This document shows, piece by piece, positions 19,118 to 28,973 of a stretch of DNA of 64,000 nucleotides. Position 1 is the first letter of the stretch, and every line of letters starts with the position of its first letter. The stretch covers positions 1 through 64,000 of the forward strand of contig NZ_JAQBNR010000005.1 of NCBI RefSeq assembly GCF_028288465.1, given 5' to 3'. Both the position numbers and the translations under genes were made by a program. The notes beneath the pieces were generated by a model. The model was not told the origin of the DNA. It did not search any database and worked only from the letters and a program-made list of their open reading frames with translations. This DNA comes from Ferruginibacter sp. GTDB lineage: Bacteria; Bacteroidota; Bacteroidia; Chitinophagales; Chitinophagaceae.

Positions 19118-20083
19118 TTAAATTATCCCCTCTCTTATAAGATCATGTAAATGTATAATACCGGCATACAGACCATTTTCTACAACAAGTAACTGGCTGA
19201 TGTCCCTTGTTTTCATCATTTCCAACGCATGTGCTGCCAGCCTGGCTGCATCGATTACGGCCGGATTTGCGGACATTATATCATGGGCTTGTAGCACTGA
19301 AAAGTCAGTGGTTTTTTCCAGCATGCGGCGTAAATCGCCATCTGTAATAATTCCGGCAATTGAATTGTCGCTGTTTACTACGGCAGTTGCGCCTAAACGC
19401 CTGCGTGTTATTTCAACAATCACCTCGTTAATGGTGGCATTGCCGGTTACTGCGGGCTGCTCATTTTGTGCCGATAAATCTGCCACTCTCAAATAGAGTT
19501 TCTTCCCCAGCATGCCGCCGGGATGAAACCTGGCAAAATCGGCCGTGCCAAAACCTTTTACTTCCATCAAACAAACTGCGAGCGCATCGCCCATTACCAT
19601 TTGAGCTGTGGTGCTGGTGGTGGGCGCCAGGTTATTGGGGCAAGCTTCCTGGCTAACGGTAGTATTTAAAACAATGTCGCATTGTTTTGCCAAAAAGGAA
19701 GCCGTATTCCCCACAATAGCAATCAGTGTATTTCCAAAACTTTTTATCAATGGAGCCAGCACTTTTATCTCCGGGCTATCACCACTTTTGCTGATAATAA
19801 TGATAACATCGTCTTTCTGTATCATGCCCAGGTCGCCGTGTACAGCATCAGCTGCATGCATAAACAGAGCCGGAGTGCCTGTACTGTTAAGCGTGGCAAC
19901 AATTTTTTGAGCAATGATGGCGCTTTTGCCAATGCCGCTCACAACAAGCCTTCCTGTTGAAGTGGCTATTTTATTCACCGCGTTGGCAAAATCATCATTA
20001 ATAAAGGCTGCCAATTCTCTAATTGCAGCAGCTTCTACCTCAATGGTGTTTTTTGCGGTTGCTATAATACTGTTATGCTTCAT
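19118..20083 (-). CDS. kdsD: arabinose-5-phosphate isomerase (KpsF/GutQ/KdsD)
   Basis: A 321-residue enzyme converting ribulose-5-phosphate to arabinose-5-phosphate, the first step of Kdo synthesis for LPS. A SIS domain occupies about 35-170 (VVSGIGKSAIIAQKIVATL, HAADAVHGDLGM, ISKSGDSPE). Two CBS domains follow at about 205-320 (TRRRLGATAVVNSDNSIAGI, ITDGDLRRML). This is the normal KpsF/KdsD architecture and length. KdsB, which activates Kdo with CMP, is encoded at 32697-33425. A well-formed promoter sits 13-43 bp before its start. Confidence 0.93.
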   Translation of the reverse strand: MKHNSIIATAKNTIEVEAAAIRELAAFINDDFANAVNKIATSTGRLVVSGIGKSAIIAQKIVATLNSTGTPALFMHAADAVHGDLGMIQKDDVIIIISKSGDSPEIKVLAPLIKSFGNTLIAIVGNTASFLAKQCDIVLNTTVSQEACPNNLAPTTSTTAQMVMGDALAVCLMEVKGFGTADFARFHPGGMLGKKLYLRVADLSAQNEQPAVTGNATINEVIVEITRRRLGATAVVNSDNSIAGIITDGDLRRMLEKTTDFSVLQAHDIMSANPAVIDAARLAAHALEMMKTRDISQLLVVENGLYAGIIHLHDLIREGII

Positions 20084-20095
20084 TTTTTATTGCGG

Positions 20096-20126
20096 CAAAC
20101 CTACTTTAAATAGCCCACAGTGCAAA
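20096..20126 (-). promoter_or_regulatory. kdsD promoter (TTTG-N19-TAGGTTTG)
   Basis: Minus-strand TTTG (20123-20126), exactly 19 bp, then TAGGTTTG (20096-20103), matching the Bacteroidota sigma-ABfr consensus at both elements. Transcription would start near 20090, a few nucleotides before the kdsD ATG at 20083. Confidence 0.75.
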
Positions 20127-20197
20127 AGGGAGTACCCTTTTTATACATACTTTAAAAAAAATTGAGTATCTTAATCGATGGTTAACACCTCTGGCAA

Positions 20198-20228
20198 TTT
20201 GAAAATAGAAGGTATTGAAGTAACTTTG
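20198..20228 (+). promoter_or_regulatory. recQ promoter (TTTG-N19-TAACTTTG)
   Basis: TTTG at 20198-20201, a 19-bp spacer and TAACTTTG at 20221-20228 form a perfect consensus promoter. The predicted start near 20233 gives recQ a leader of about 100 nt. It is divergent from the kdsD promoter. Confidence 0.8.
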
Positions 20229-20333
20229 CACTCTTTTATAATATTTAAGCAGTAAAAGTGATTTCTTTTAAGCCATTTATTTTGTTCGATTTCCTATAAA
20301 TTATTAACCAAGCGTGAAAGAGACGATATCTAT

Positions 20334-22625
20334 ATGACCACAGTAAAAAAGCCTAGAAAAGCTATTTCTGATAAAGAAAAACCGGTTCAAAAAAAATCCG
20401 CAGTCAAAGCAATTAATGTAGAAAAAAACCTTGATTTAAAAGCACAACTGCAAAGCTCATTTGGCTTTGACGGTTTTAAAGAACCCCAGGAAGCAATCAT
20501 AAAGAATTTATTGGCTGGTAACGACGCCCTGATAATTATGCCCACTGGTGGTGGCAAAAGTTTGTGTTACCAGCTACCCGCCATTATCAGTGAAGGTTGT
20601 GCAATTATTGTTTCCCCGTTGATAGCATTAATGAAAAACCAGGTTGACCTTGTAAGAAGTTATAGCAGTAAGGATGACGTAGCCCATTTTTTAAACAGTA
20701 CCCTTAATAAAGGCCAGCAAAAAATTGTAAAAGATGATTTGACAACTGGCAAAACAAAAATGCTGTATGTAGCTCCGGAAACACTCACCAAGGAAGAAAA
20801 TATTGAGTTTTTTAAAGATCTTAACATCTCTTTTTTTGCGGTGGATGAGGCCCATTGTATTTCAGAATGGGGGCATGACTTCCGGCCTGAGTACCGTCGC
20901 CTGAGAGAGATGATGGAACTTATAAATGCTGACGCTCCGATGATTGCGCTAACGGCTACAGCAACTCCGAAAGTACAAAGCGATATTTTGCGAAATCTTG
21001 GATTACGCAATCCCAAAATATTCATTTCCTCTTTTAACAGACCGAATTTATATTACGAGATTTTACCCAAGATTAATAAAGATCAAACAGTAAAAAGCAT
21101 TGTGCGTTTTGTTTCTCAAAACAAGGGCAAAAGCGGGATTATCTACACGCTGAACAGAAAAACAACGGAGGAGCTTGCTGATATGTTGATGGCAAATGGT
21201 ATAAAAGCGGTAGCTTATCATGCCGGGCTGGATAGTAAGTTAAGGGCAGAACGCCAGGATCTTTTTTTGAATGAAGATGTGCAGGTAATCGTGGCCACCA
21301 TTGCCTTTGGAATGGGCATTGATAAACCAGATGTTCGTTTTGTAATTCATTACAATATACCGAAATCGATAGAAAATTATTACCAGGAAACAGGCCGTGC
21401 CGGACGAGATGGCCTGGAAGGAAAATGTATTCTGTATTACAGTCATAAAGACGTTGCGAAGCTTGAACACCTGATGAGGGATAAGCCTTTAAGTGAAAGG
21501 GAAGTTGGTGCACAATTGATTAATGAAACGGTGGCTTATTGCGAAAGTTCTGTTTGCCGCAGAAAAATTTTACTGAATTATTTCGGAGAAGAGTATGATA
21601 CGTTGCAGTGCACTGATAAAATGTGCGACAACTGCAACAACCCGAAAGAATTGATGGAGGCCAAAAAAGAAGCCTGCCAGGTATTGACTGTAATTAAAGG
21701 TTTAGACGAACAGTTTACTATGGATTACCTGATGCATATTTTGCGGGGTAAACCTAACCCCAAAGTAAAAATGTTCCGGCACGATGAACGTGAATTTTTT
21801 GGTATTGGTAAAAGTAAGGAAGAGCTTTTCTGGAACTCCTTAATGCGCCAGATGATTCTTGAAAGATTGATTCAGAAAGATATTGAAGAATATGGTGTAT
21901 TGAAAATTACCAAAAAGGGGCATGCTTTTATAAAAAAACCATCATCTTTTAAAATTGTATTGAATAATTTATTTGAAGATGCGGATGCGGATGATGATGA
22001 GGCAGCACCTGTTGCAACATCAACAATAACGACAGATCAAAAATTATTAGAACTGTTAAAAGAGTTGCGTAAAAAAGTAGCCAGGGAAAAAAACCTGCCA
22101 CCTTTTGTAATATTCCTGGAGACCAGCCTTGAAGATATGGCAACCATGTACCCAACCACCATTGAAGAACTTGAAAAATGCCAGGGAGTAAGCAGGGGGA
22201 AAGCCATGCGGTATGGCAAACATTTTGTTGATCTTATAGTTGACTACATTGGTGAGAATGAAGTGGAGCGCCCGGATGATTTCGTTATGAAGGGCGTAGT
22301 AAACAGAAACAACAACAAAATTTTTATTATCCAGAATGTAGATAAAAAAATACCCCTGGAAACCATCGCTAAAACAAAAGACCTTTCAATTCAGGAGTTA
22401 CTCGAAGAAATGGAAACCATTGTAGCCAGTGGCACAAAATTAAACCTTGATTATGCCATTGATGAAATGGTAGATGAATATGAGCAGGAAGAAATTATTG
22501 ATTATTTTAAAGCCTGTGAAACAAGCAGTCTGCAAATTGCACAGGAAGAATTGGCCGATAGCAGCTTTAACTGGGAGCAGTTGAAAATAATGCGTATCAA
22601 ATTTTTGTGTGTGTACGGAAATTAG
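20334..22625 (+). CDS. recQ: ATP-dependent DNA helicase RecQ
   Basis: A 763-residue 3'-5' DNA helicase of recombination and fork repair. A lysine-rich N-terminal extension of about 30 residues precedes the helicase core. Walker A is PTGGGKS at 70-76, the DEAH box is [16 protein letters not shown] near 170, and motif VI is [10 protein letters not shown] near 350. The zinc-binding cysteines follow (CESSVCRRK to CTDKMCDNC, about 403-436). An HRDC domain lies at about 566-640, and a C-terminal helix-turn-helix (RecQ C-terminal type) at about 655-763. The long form with HRDC and HTH is common in Bacteroidota. A Pif1-like helicase at 52795-55317 carries the same two C-terminal modules. Confidence 0.96.
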   Translation: MTTVKKPRKAISDKEKPVQKKSAVKAINVEKNLDLKAQLQSSFGFDGFKEPQEAIIKNLLAGNDALIIMPTGGGKSLCYQLPAIISEGCAIIVSPLIALMKNQVDLVRSYSSKDDVAHFLNSTLNKGQQKIVKDDLTTGKTKMLYVAPETLTKEENIEFFKDLNISFFAVDEAHCISEWGHDFRPEYRRLREMMELINADAPMIALTATATPKVQSDILRNLGLRNPKIFISSFNRPNLYYEILPKINKDQTVKSIVRFVSQNKGKSGIIYTLNRKTTEELADMLMANGIKAVAYHAGLDSKLRAERQDLFLNEDVQVIVATIAFGMGIDKPDVRFVIHYNIPKSIENYYQETGRAGRDGLEGKCILYYSHKDVAKLEHLMRDKPLSEREVGAQLINETVAYCESSVCRRKILLNYFGEEYDTLQCTDKMCDNCNNPKELMEAKKEACQVLTVIKGLDEQFTMDYLMHILRGKPNPKVKMFRHDEREFFGIGKSKEELFWNSLMRQMILERLIQKDIEEYGVLKITKKGHAFIKKPSSFKIVLNNLFEDADADDDEAAPVATSTITTDQKLLELLKELRKKVAREKNLPPFVIFLETSLEDMATMYPTTIEELEKCQGVSRGKAMRYGKHFVDLIVDYIGENEVERPDDFVMKGVVNRNNNKIFIIQNVDKKIPLETIAKTKDLSIQELLEEMETIVASGTKLNLDYAIDEMVDEYEQEEIIDYFKACETSSLQIAQEELADSSFNWEQLKIMRIKFLCVYGN

Positions 22626-22644
22626 TTTTTAATAAAAATTTGCT

Positions 22645-22671
22645 GCCGGAACCAAACGTTCCGGCTTTTTT
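22645..22671 (+). terminator. recQ rho-independent terminator
   Basis: GCCGGAAC-CAAAC-GTTCCGGC followed by TTTTTTATT; a perfect 8-bp stem 20 bp after the recQ stop codon. Confidence 0.92.
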
Positions 22672-22736
22672 ATTGATCTCATTATTATTGCTTAATTTTC
22701 CCTGCCTCTTTTTTTACCGTGATTAATAATATTTAA

Positions 22737-23831
22737 ATGAACCGTAGTAAAAAATATATTCAGAAGATTGTATCTCCCTTTAACCTGAGCCGTACGCAGG
22801 AAATTGTGAAGGTTAATCCAACAAAGGTGCCGCAGCGGGAAGAAGCAAAAGCAATCAATATCTATGTGTATGATTTTAATAGTGCAACTGTAGAAGAAAG
22901 GCAGCTGAACAGTATTGCAGAATGCTATCCTTACTTAAATAACGATAAAATAACCTGGATAAACGTAGATGGAATTCGCAAAGCTGATGTTGAGGCACTA
23001 TGTAACTTTTACAACGTACATCCATTGATACAGGAAGATATCCAAAGTATTGGTCAGCGCCCGAAAATGGATGAGATTGAAAATATTTTATTCTGTATTT
23101 GCAACATGCTTTTTTATAACGATGAACTTTTTAAGGTGGAGCAGGAACAGGTAAGTATTGTATTGGGCAAAAATTTTGTACTCACTTTCCAGGAGGAAGC
23201 CAATAAAGATGTATTTAACCCGATAAGAGATAAATTAAAAATTGCGGCCAGTAAATTGCGGCAAAGCGGCCCCGATTATTTATGCTATGCCATGCTGGAT
23301 ATGATTGTAGATAATTATTTTGTTGTGATGGAAAAATTAGGAGAGCGCATTGAAAATATCGAAGAAGAAATACAAAACAGCGCGGGCAGTAGTGCGCTTG
23401 CCAAAATAAATTTACTGCGTAAAGAGATGATTATTCTTAAAAGAAGTATTTCGCCGGTGAGGGAAGTGATCAATGGTTTTATAAGAACTGAGAGTGATTT
23501 GATTGAGGAAAGAACACTGAAATATTTTAAGGATGTGTATGACCATATTATCCAGGCAAATGATCTTTCTGAAAACTACCGGGATATCACTATGAACTTG
23601 CAGGATCTTTACCTGAATAACGTAAACCTCCGGATGAACGAGGTGATGAAAGTTATGGCGGTAGTAACTTGTTTACTGGCTCCGGCAACCGTAATTGGAG
23701 GCATCTTTGGTATGAACTTCGATAAAATTCCCTGGCTGCACAACGATCGTGGATTTTATGCTGCTGTGGGCGCTATGCTGATTATTCCGGTATGGATGAT
23801 TGTTATGTTCAGGAAAAAAGGCTGGTTTTAA
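22737..23831 (+). CDS. corA: CorA-family magnesium/cobalt transporter
   Basis: A 364-residue CorA channel. The large cytoplasmic N-terminal part contains ITWINVDGI and HPLIQEDI, then the long stalk helix (about 185-300). Two transmembrane helices lie at the C-terminus, separated by the selectivity motif GMN (GGIFGMNFDKIPW, near 325), and the end is basic (FRKKGWF). It imports Mg2+ as a pentamer in the inner membrane. Its stop codon overlaps by 4 bp with the stop of the convergent NadR-like kinase. It probably has its own promoter after the recQ terminator. Confidence 0.94.
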   Translation: MNRSKKYIQKIVSPFNLSRTQEIVKVNPTKVPQREEAKAINIYVYDFNSATVEERQLNSIAECYPYLNNDKITWINVDGIRKADVEALCNFYNVHPLIQEDIQSIGQRPKMDEIENILFCICNMLFYNDELFKVEQEQVSIVLGKNFVLTFQEEANKDVFNPIRDKLKIAASKLRQSGPDYLCYAMLDMIVDNYFVVMEKLGERIENIEEEIQNSAGSSALAKINLLRKEMIILKRSISPVREVINGFIRTESDLIEERTLKYFKDVYDHIIQANDLSENYRDITMNLQDLYLNNVNLRMNEVMKVMAVVTCLLAPATVIGGIFGMNFDKIPWLHNDRGFYAAVGAMLIIPVWMIVMFRKKGWF

Positions 23832-24373
23832 TTATGCAACTCATTGACGGCAGCAATTGCTTTTTCTAAACGTTTTTCATAATTACCACTAATGTCAACC
23901 CAGGGAACCTGCTGGTTTATCATAATGTCTTTATAGTAATGATACAATTTTTCTCTTGTTACAAGATCCGGGTATTCCCTTAACTCATCTTTGATCCACG
24001 GCTGGTCGATATTGCAAAGCAGGTAAAGATCGTATTTACGTTCAACAATTTTGTTTAAAATCCAATGGTGGCATTGATTAAAAACAAATTCACACCACAC
24101 TTTCATAACATACATATCAGTATCAATAAACAAGATCCCGGATGATTTTTTTTCTTCAAAGTGTGGCATTTTCTGAATGGCAGATTCTTCCCTATCGATT
24201 TGCCCCTGGGCAACTTCCAGTAAATTCTCGAATGTATAGTATGTGCCGTTGGCGATTAAATATTCCCGGGCATATTCCTTTACCCATTCTGTTTTAAAAT
24301 GCGCAGACAGCTTTGCACACAAGGTGCTTTTTCCTGTACTTTCCGGACCAATAATGACAACCTTTTTGAGCAT
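23828..24373 (-). CDS. NadR-like ribosylnicotinamide kinase (AAA ATPase)
   Basis: A 181-residue P-loop kinase with Walker A GPESTGKST at 9-17, then EWVKEYAREYL and a Walker B-like GILFIDTDMYV. It matches the C-terminal ribosylnicotinamide-kinase domain of NadR without the nucleotidyltransferase and HTH domains. The expected reaction is phosphorylation of nicotinamide riboside to NMN. It lies downstream of pnuC on the same strand (149 bp gap), the classic transporter-plus-kinase pairing for riboside salvage. Its terminal bases overlap corA tail to tail. Confidence 0.87.
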   Translation of the reverse strand: MLKKVVIIGPESTGKSTLCAKLSAHFKTEWVKEYAREYLIANGTYYTFENLLEVAQGQIDREESAIQKMPHFEEKKSSGILFIDTDMYVMKVWCEFVFNQCHHWILNKIVERKYDLYLLCNIDQPWIKDELREYPDLVTREKLYHYYKDIMINQQVPWVDISGNYEKRLEKAIAAVNELHN

Positions 24374-24522
24374 AGCTAATTTTTATTCCTCAGGATTTTT
24401 ACCCTCCTCTTTCATATTCAAAAATTACGCCTTTTGTCCTGCAATTTTTTATGGTTTTATCTGCAGGATTAATTTGCCTGATTTGCCAAACAACTTATGT
24501 CAGGTGAAATTATGCTGCAAAT

Positions 24523-25164
24523 TTAACGTGTACTCTTTCTTTTTAGCCATTCAAACAGACCGGCAATTGCCAATATTAGTAACACCAGGTAATACACGCT
24601 TGTAAAAACATAATGTTTTACAAAGTACAAAGGTATAGAGGCAAGGTCAGTGGCTATCCACCAATACCAGCTTTCCACCTTCTTTTTCGTCATCAGCCAC
24701 ATGCCGGTAAATGCAGTAGCCGATGCAAAAGCATCCGCCCAGGGAATAGCACCAGGGGCAAAATCTTTTTTTAAGTATGTAAGCGCAAAATATATAGCAG
24801 CATAAAAACAGGTAAAAAAAGCAAGGTGCTGTAACCATTCTTTGGCAGATGCTGAAGTAATTTTTACAACAAGGTGTTGTTGCTGGTCTTTTTTTGTCCA
24901 CAACATCCAGCCATAAAAACTCATTACTGTATAATAAATATTTACGCTTGCTTCACCAAGCAGGCCTCCTTTAAAACTTAAATAAACGTAAATGATGGTA
25001 TTGATAAGTCCTGTTGGATAAACCAAAATATTCTCTTTACGGCTATACCAAACACTGGCAATACCCGTAAATACAGCAACGTATTCGTACCAGGTTGTAT
25101 GGCTGATATCGGTTATAAATTGCTGGTATATTTCTGTTGGGTTCATCTTAACTGTTAAAGGCAA
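24523..25164 (-). CDS. pnuC: PnuC-type nicotinamide riboside transporter
   Basis: A 213-residue integral membrane protein with about six or seven hydrophobic helices and the PnuC patterns WYSRKENILVYPTGLINT near 40-57 and ESWYWWIATDLASIPLYFVK near 160-180. PnuC proteins let nicotinamide riboside cross the inner membrane, trapped by phosphorylation. The NadR-like kinase encoded downstream fits that job. PnuT relatives transport thiamine, but no TPP riboswitch is visible here, so the riboside role is preferred. It is divergent from the doxX gene, 51 bp apart. Confidence 0.88.
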   Translation of the reverse strand: MPLTVKMNPTEIYQQFITDISHTTWYEYVAVFTGIASVWYSRKENILVYPTGLINTIIYVYLSFKGGLLGEASVNIYYTVMSFYGWMLWTKKDQQQHLVVKITSASAKEWLQHLAFFTCFYAAIYFALTYLKKDFAPGAIPWADAFASATAFTGMWLMTKKKVESWYWWIATDLASIPLYFVKHYVFTSVYYLVLLILAIAGLFEWLKRKSTR

Positions 25165-25215
25165 TCAATTTATAACTTTATCTTTAAACAAAAAGACATT
25201 CCTAAAAAAGGCGAG

Positions 25216-25584
25216 ATGATAAAAAAGATAAGCTTGGTAATTTTAACTGTTTTCTTCCTGCTGGCTGGTTTTAACCATTTTTGGCATCCGGAAGATTACT
25301 ATGGGCTCATTCCACCCTATATACCAGCTCATCAGTTTATAAATATGGCAAGCGGAGTACTAGAAATTCTTCTTGGTATTTTATTAGTATTTCCGGGTAC
25401 CCGAAAACCTGGGGCTTTCGGAATCATTTTTTTGCTGATCCTTTTTATTCCTGCCCATATTTATATGATACAACTGAAGGGTTGCGTTGGTCCCGAAATC
25501 TGCGTGCCTGAGTGGGTTGCCTGGTTAAGATTGTTTCCCGGCCAATTTTTATTAATTTCCTGGGCCAGGTGGCACGCCAAATAA
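25216..25584 (+). CDS. DoxX-family membrane protein
   Basis: A 122-residue protein with four predicted transmembrane helices. It has the DoxX-like start (ISLVILTVFFLLAGFNHFWHP), then GVLEILLGILLVFPGTRKPG and an RLFPGQFLLI end. DoxX-like proteins are common inner-membrane proteins of poorly defined, often redox-related, function. The ATG is preceded by AAAAAAGGCGAG, one of the few reasonable Shine-Dalgarno-like sequences in the window. It lies divergently from pnuC with no clear functional link. Confidence 0.82.
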   Translation: MIKKISLVILTVFFLLAGFNHFWHPEDYYGLIPPYIPAHQFINMASGVLEILLGILLVFPGTRKPGAFGIIFLLILFIPAHIYMIQLKGCVGPEICVPEWVAWLRLFPGQFLLISWARWHAK

Positions 25585-25587
25585 AAA

Positions 25588-25606
25588 AGCACCCAAATGA
25601 GGTGCT
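25588..25606 (-). terminator. rho-independent terminator of nfu
   Basis: On the minus strand AGCACC-TCATTTG-GGTGCT is followed by TTTTTTATTT. It lies 36 bp after the nfu stop, and its T-tract overlaps the doxX stop codon. Confidence 0.75.
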
Positions 25607-25641
25607 ATTGTGACTTACAATATTATTTTTTATTGATCAAA

Positions 25642-26241
25642 TTACTCTGCCTCAGCTACTACTTCTTTTACTTCCGGAATCATCCTTTTCATCATTCCTT
25701 CAATACCCGCTTTTAGTGTAATCATGGAGGATGGGCAACCGCTGCAGCTTCCCTGCAACATCAGGTTTACGCGACCGTCTTCATAGCTTTTAAACTGTAT
25801 GGCACCGCCATCCATTTCAACGGCTGGCTTTACATAATTTTCCAGTAGTTCCTTAATACGCTTTACAACATCATCATCGTCTGCACTTACTTCGTTGCTG
25901 CTTTCACTTTTCATGCTGGCAACCGCTTCTTCATTTACCACCACTTTTCCTTCTTCCAGGTATTCCTTTAAAAATAATTTGATGGTGGGAATTACATCCT
26001 GCCAATCATCTGTATCGGTTGTTTTTGTAAGGGTAACGAAGTTACTGGCTATAAAAACCGATTTAATAAAGGGAAAAGTAAATAGCTCCTGTGCCAGGGG
26101 AGAAGGTGCGGCTGTCAACTCGTCCTGAAAGTCAATACTTTTTCCCGGATACAATAACTTGTTGGCAACAAATTTCATCGTTTCAGGGTTAGGGGTCATT
26201 TCTGTATATATGCTGATAACCGGATTGCCTGTTTTAATCAT
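25642..26241 (-). CDS. NifU/Nfu-type iron-sulfur cluster carrier
   Basis: A 199-residue Nfu protein. The N-terminal Nfu_N domain (about 8-95: ISIYTEMTPNPETMKFVANK) is joined by an acidic linker (SADDDDVVKRI) to the NifU-like C-terminal domain (about 125-195). That domain carries the cluster-binding CxxC in GSCSGCPSS. Nfu proteins bind a 4Fe-4S cluster and pass it to client enzymes. NadA, a 4Fe-4S enzyme, is encoded at 44112. The gene stands alone with its own terminator. Confidence 0.93.
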   Translation of the reverse strand: MIKTGNPVISIYTEMTPNPETMKFVANKLLYPGKSIDFQDELTAAPSPLAQELFTFPFIKSVFIASNFVTLTKTTDTDDWQDVIPTIKLFLKEYLEEGKVVVNEEAVASMKSESSNEVSADDDDVVKRIKELLENYVKPAVEMDGGAIQFKSYEDGRVNLMLQGSCSGCPSSMITLKAGIEGMMKRMIPEVKEVVAEAE

Positions 26242-26367
26242 AAAAATGTATTTAAAAATTTCAATGTAAAGTTAACATTATCCTGCCACAATGGTTTACC
26301 GGCGGGGCCTTATACCACGCTCATAAGCTAATAATTTCCAATTTCGAAAACTAAATCTTAGTAGGCA

Positions 26368-28713
26368 TTATTCCACAATCCTTAATTTGGCATAGTTGAG
26401 CATGATCTTTTTTTCACCATTCAGCTCAAATTGTACTGTAGCAATGGGATTATGCGCTGCCCCTTCCATTTTTATCACATCTCCAAAACCAAATTTTTGA
26501 TGTTCCACTTTTTGGCCCGGCTGTAAATTACTGGTATCGCTGGCCGCAAAATCTGCTGTGGGTGTATGCTCTTTGGCTTGGGGCCTTGAAGGAATTAAAT
26601 AGGCTGGCCGGCTCTTTTCTTCTTTCTTAAATGGATTATCTGCGGCTTTATAACTGGTTCCGCCTGCACCCGTTTTATCAAAAGCGCCGCCGCCCCAGTT
26701 ATTGCTATGTCCGTTACCGCCCTGGTTTCTGATACCGCCTCCGGCAAAACTTCTGTCAATAAAATCGCCTGGCATTTCATCTATAAAACGACTGGGCTCG
26801 TTTTGCTGCAACTGGCCAAACCGGTATCGTGCGTTGGCATAAGTAAGCCACAGTTTTTTCTTGGCCCTTGTAATCGCAACATAGAATAAGCGACGCTCTT
26901 CCTCCAGCTCTTCGCGGGTATTAATGCTCATCGCATTAGGAAACAATGTCTCTTCCAAACCACCTACAAATACGCAACTGAATTCTAACCCTTTTGCAGC
27001 ATGTATCGTCATTAATTTCACACTGTCCGCATCTTCTTTGTCATTATCTGTATCAGTTAGCAAAGTAATTTGCTGTAAATAACTGCCTAAACTCTTATCG
27101 CCCACTTCCCCATCTTCTTCATTCATGGGCGTTTCGGTAAATTCTTTGATAGAGTTCAGCAACTCCTGTGTATTCTCGTAACGGGCTAATCCTTCTGTAG
27201 TTTTATCATTGAAAAGTTCTTTTACAATACCGGTGCTTTTACCGACTATGATGGCCAGGTCGTACGCATTTTTTTTCTGCAATTCGCTCTGGAACATTTT
27301 TATCATCAATACAAAATTGTTAATGGCTTCAAGCGTTCCGGCTTTATAACCAAACGTTGCTGCACTCGTCAACACTTCCCAAAGCGTAATATTGTTTTCA
27401 TTGGCAGATAGTACGGCTCTGTCCATGCTGGTTTTACCAATGCCTCTTGTGGGATAGTTTATTATTCTTTTCAAAGCTTCCTCATCCTGCGGATTAACGA
27501 CAAGCCTTAAATACGCAATAAAATCTTTTACTTCTTTTCGCTGATAGAATGAAAGGCCGCCATAAATGCGGTAAGCAATATTCATCCGGCGCAGGCTTTC
27601 TTCATAAGCCCGGCTTTGTGCATTGGTACGATATAAGATAGCAAACTCCTTATTAAAATAATGATTGCGCAGTTTCTCTTCCTGTATGGTATCGGCAACA
27701 TATTTTCCTTCTTCGTTATCTGTTGCGGTACGTACCAGTTTTATTTTATCGCCGGGGGTATTATCTGTCCACAGTTTTTTGGGAATCTGGTTTTTATTAT
27801 TGCCAATAATTTCATTGGCTACACTTAAAATGCTTTTGGTACTGCGATAGTTCTGTTCCAGCTTGACCACTTTTACATCATCGTAATCTTTTTCAAACTG
27901 CAGAATATTTTCAATGGTGGCTCCCCTGAAACTATAAATGCTTTGCGCATCATCTCCCACTACACAAATATTTTCGTGCATAGCACCCAACAATTTCATA
28001 ATCTCGTACTGGGATGTGTTGGTATCCTGGTATTCATCTACCATGATGTATTTAAACTTGCGTTGGTATTTGCTCAAGGCATCCGGGTGATTTTTTAGCA
28101 GGATATACATCTTGAACAGTAGGTCATCAAAGTCCATGGCGCCGTTTTTAAAACAACGGTTGGCGTAAGCGGCGTATATCTGGCCAATCATCGGCCGGTT
28201 AGCCCTCGCATCTTCCTGCTGAATGGTAGGGTCGTTGATATATTCCGCCGGGCCGATCAAACTGTTTTTTGCACTGGAAATACGGTTGTACACGGTATTA
28301 GGCTTGTAATAGGCGGGATCAAGTTCCAATTCTGCCAATACCGTTTTAATTACGCTTTTGGCATCATCTGTATCGTAAATAGTAAAATTATTGGGGTATC
28401 CAATTTTATTGGCTTCTGCCCTCAAAATTCTGGCAAACACGCTGTGAAAAGTACCGATGTATAAGTTACGGGCTTCAGAATTACCCAATACTTTTTCCAC
28501 CCGCTCTTTCATTTCCTTTGCCGCCTTATTTGTAAAAGTGAGCGCCAGAATATTAAAAGCGTCAATTCCATGCGCACCCATCAGGTGCGCAATACGTGTG
28601 GTGAGCACTTTGGTTTTACCACTTCCTGCACCGGCAATAATAATAATTGGCCCGTCTTTATGCAATACCGCCTCTCTTTGGGGTTCATTTAATTCATCTA
28701 AATAATTGCGCAT
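26368..28713 (-). CDS. UvrD/PcrA-type superfamily 1 DNA helicase
   Basis: A 781-residue 3'-5' helicase for nucleotide excision and mismatch repair. Walker A is GAGSGKT at 28-34. Motif II is YIMVDEYQDTN, motif III VVGDDAQSIYSFRGA, motif IV EQNYRST, motif V TIHAAKGLEF and motif VI VAITRAKKKLWL. The C-terminus has a glycine-rich linker (about 655-690) and a PcrA-like Tudor domain (HQKFGFGDVIKMEG, about 730-780), as in PcrA. A TAACTTTG box ends only 4 nt before the ATG, suggesting a leaderless transcript. PcrA and UvrD cannot be separated reliably by eye. Confidence 0.94.
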   Translation of the reverse strand: MRNYLDELNEPQREAVLHKDGPIIIIAGAGSGKTKVLTTRIAHLMGAHGIDAFNILALTFTNKAAKEMKERVEKVLGNSEARNLYIGTFHSVFARILRAEANKIGYPNNFTIYDTDDAKSVIKTVLAELELDPAYYKPNTVYNRISSAKNSLIGPAEYINDPTIQQEDARANRPMIGQIYAAYANRCFKNGAMDFDDLLFKMYILLKNHPDALSKYQRKFKYIMVDEYQDTNTSQYEIMKLLGAMHENICVVGDDAQSIYSFRGATIENILQFEKDYDDVKVVKLEQNYRSTKSILSVANEIIGNNKNQIPKKLWTDNTPGDKIKLVRTATDNEEGKYVADTIQEEKLRNHYFNKEFAILYRTNAQSRAYEESLRRMNIAYRIYGGLSFYQRKEVKDFIAYLRLVVNPQDEEALKRIINYPTRGIGKTSMDRAVLSANENNITLWEVLTSAATFGYKAGTLEAINNFVLMIKMFQSELQKKNAYDLAIIVGKSTGIVKELFNDKTTEGLARYENTQELLNSIKEFTETPMNEEDGEVGDKSLGSYLQQITLLTDTDNDKEDADSVKLMTIHAAKGLEFSCVFVGGLEETLFPNAMSINTREELEEERRLFYVAITRAKKKLWLTYANARYRFGQLQQNEPSRFIDEMPGDFIDRSFAGGGIRNQGGNGHSNNWGGGAFDKTGAGGTSYKAADNPFKKEEKSRPAYLIPSRPQAKEHTPTADFAASDTSNLQPGQKVEHQKFGFGDVIKMEGAAHNPIATVQFELNGEKKIMLNYAKLRIVE

Positions 28714-28717
28714 ATCA

Positions 28718-28746
28718 CAAAGTTACGAATAGCGTTTTGGGCGCAA
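28718..28746 (-). promoter_or_regulatory. uvrD promoter directly before the ATG
   Basis: Minus strand TTG (28744-28746), an 18-bp spacer and TAACTTTG (28718-28725), then TGAT and the ATG. The -7 box is only 4 nt from the start codon, so transcription should begin at or next to the ATG. Confidence 0.65.
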
Positions 28747-28973
28747 GTCCCTGTTAGGAAATATTTATCGCCTCTCCCGGTTACTTTTCATTAAACCCTT
28801 CTTGATACAGATGTGTTGACCAAGCTTTATAAAATAAACAGCTATCATCAGAATCAATTTTTAAACTGGTTTTCCAGAAACCAAACAAAAATTAACAGTT
28901 ATTAACAAGTATTTGCAAAAAACTACCACTTTGTGGTATATGACATGTCAAATAACTATTGTCTCTTTGTAGT

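Noticed and set aside
24374..24522. Possible TPP or other riboswitch between pnuC and the NadR-like kinase
   Set aside because: Only a weak 7-bp inverted repeat (TCCTGCA/TGCAGGA) is present. No conserved TPP, NAD-II or preQ1 core sequence was recognised, and the gap lies downstream of pnuC.
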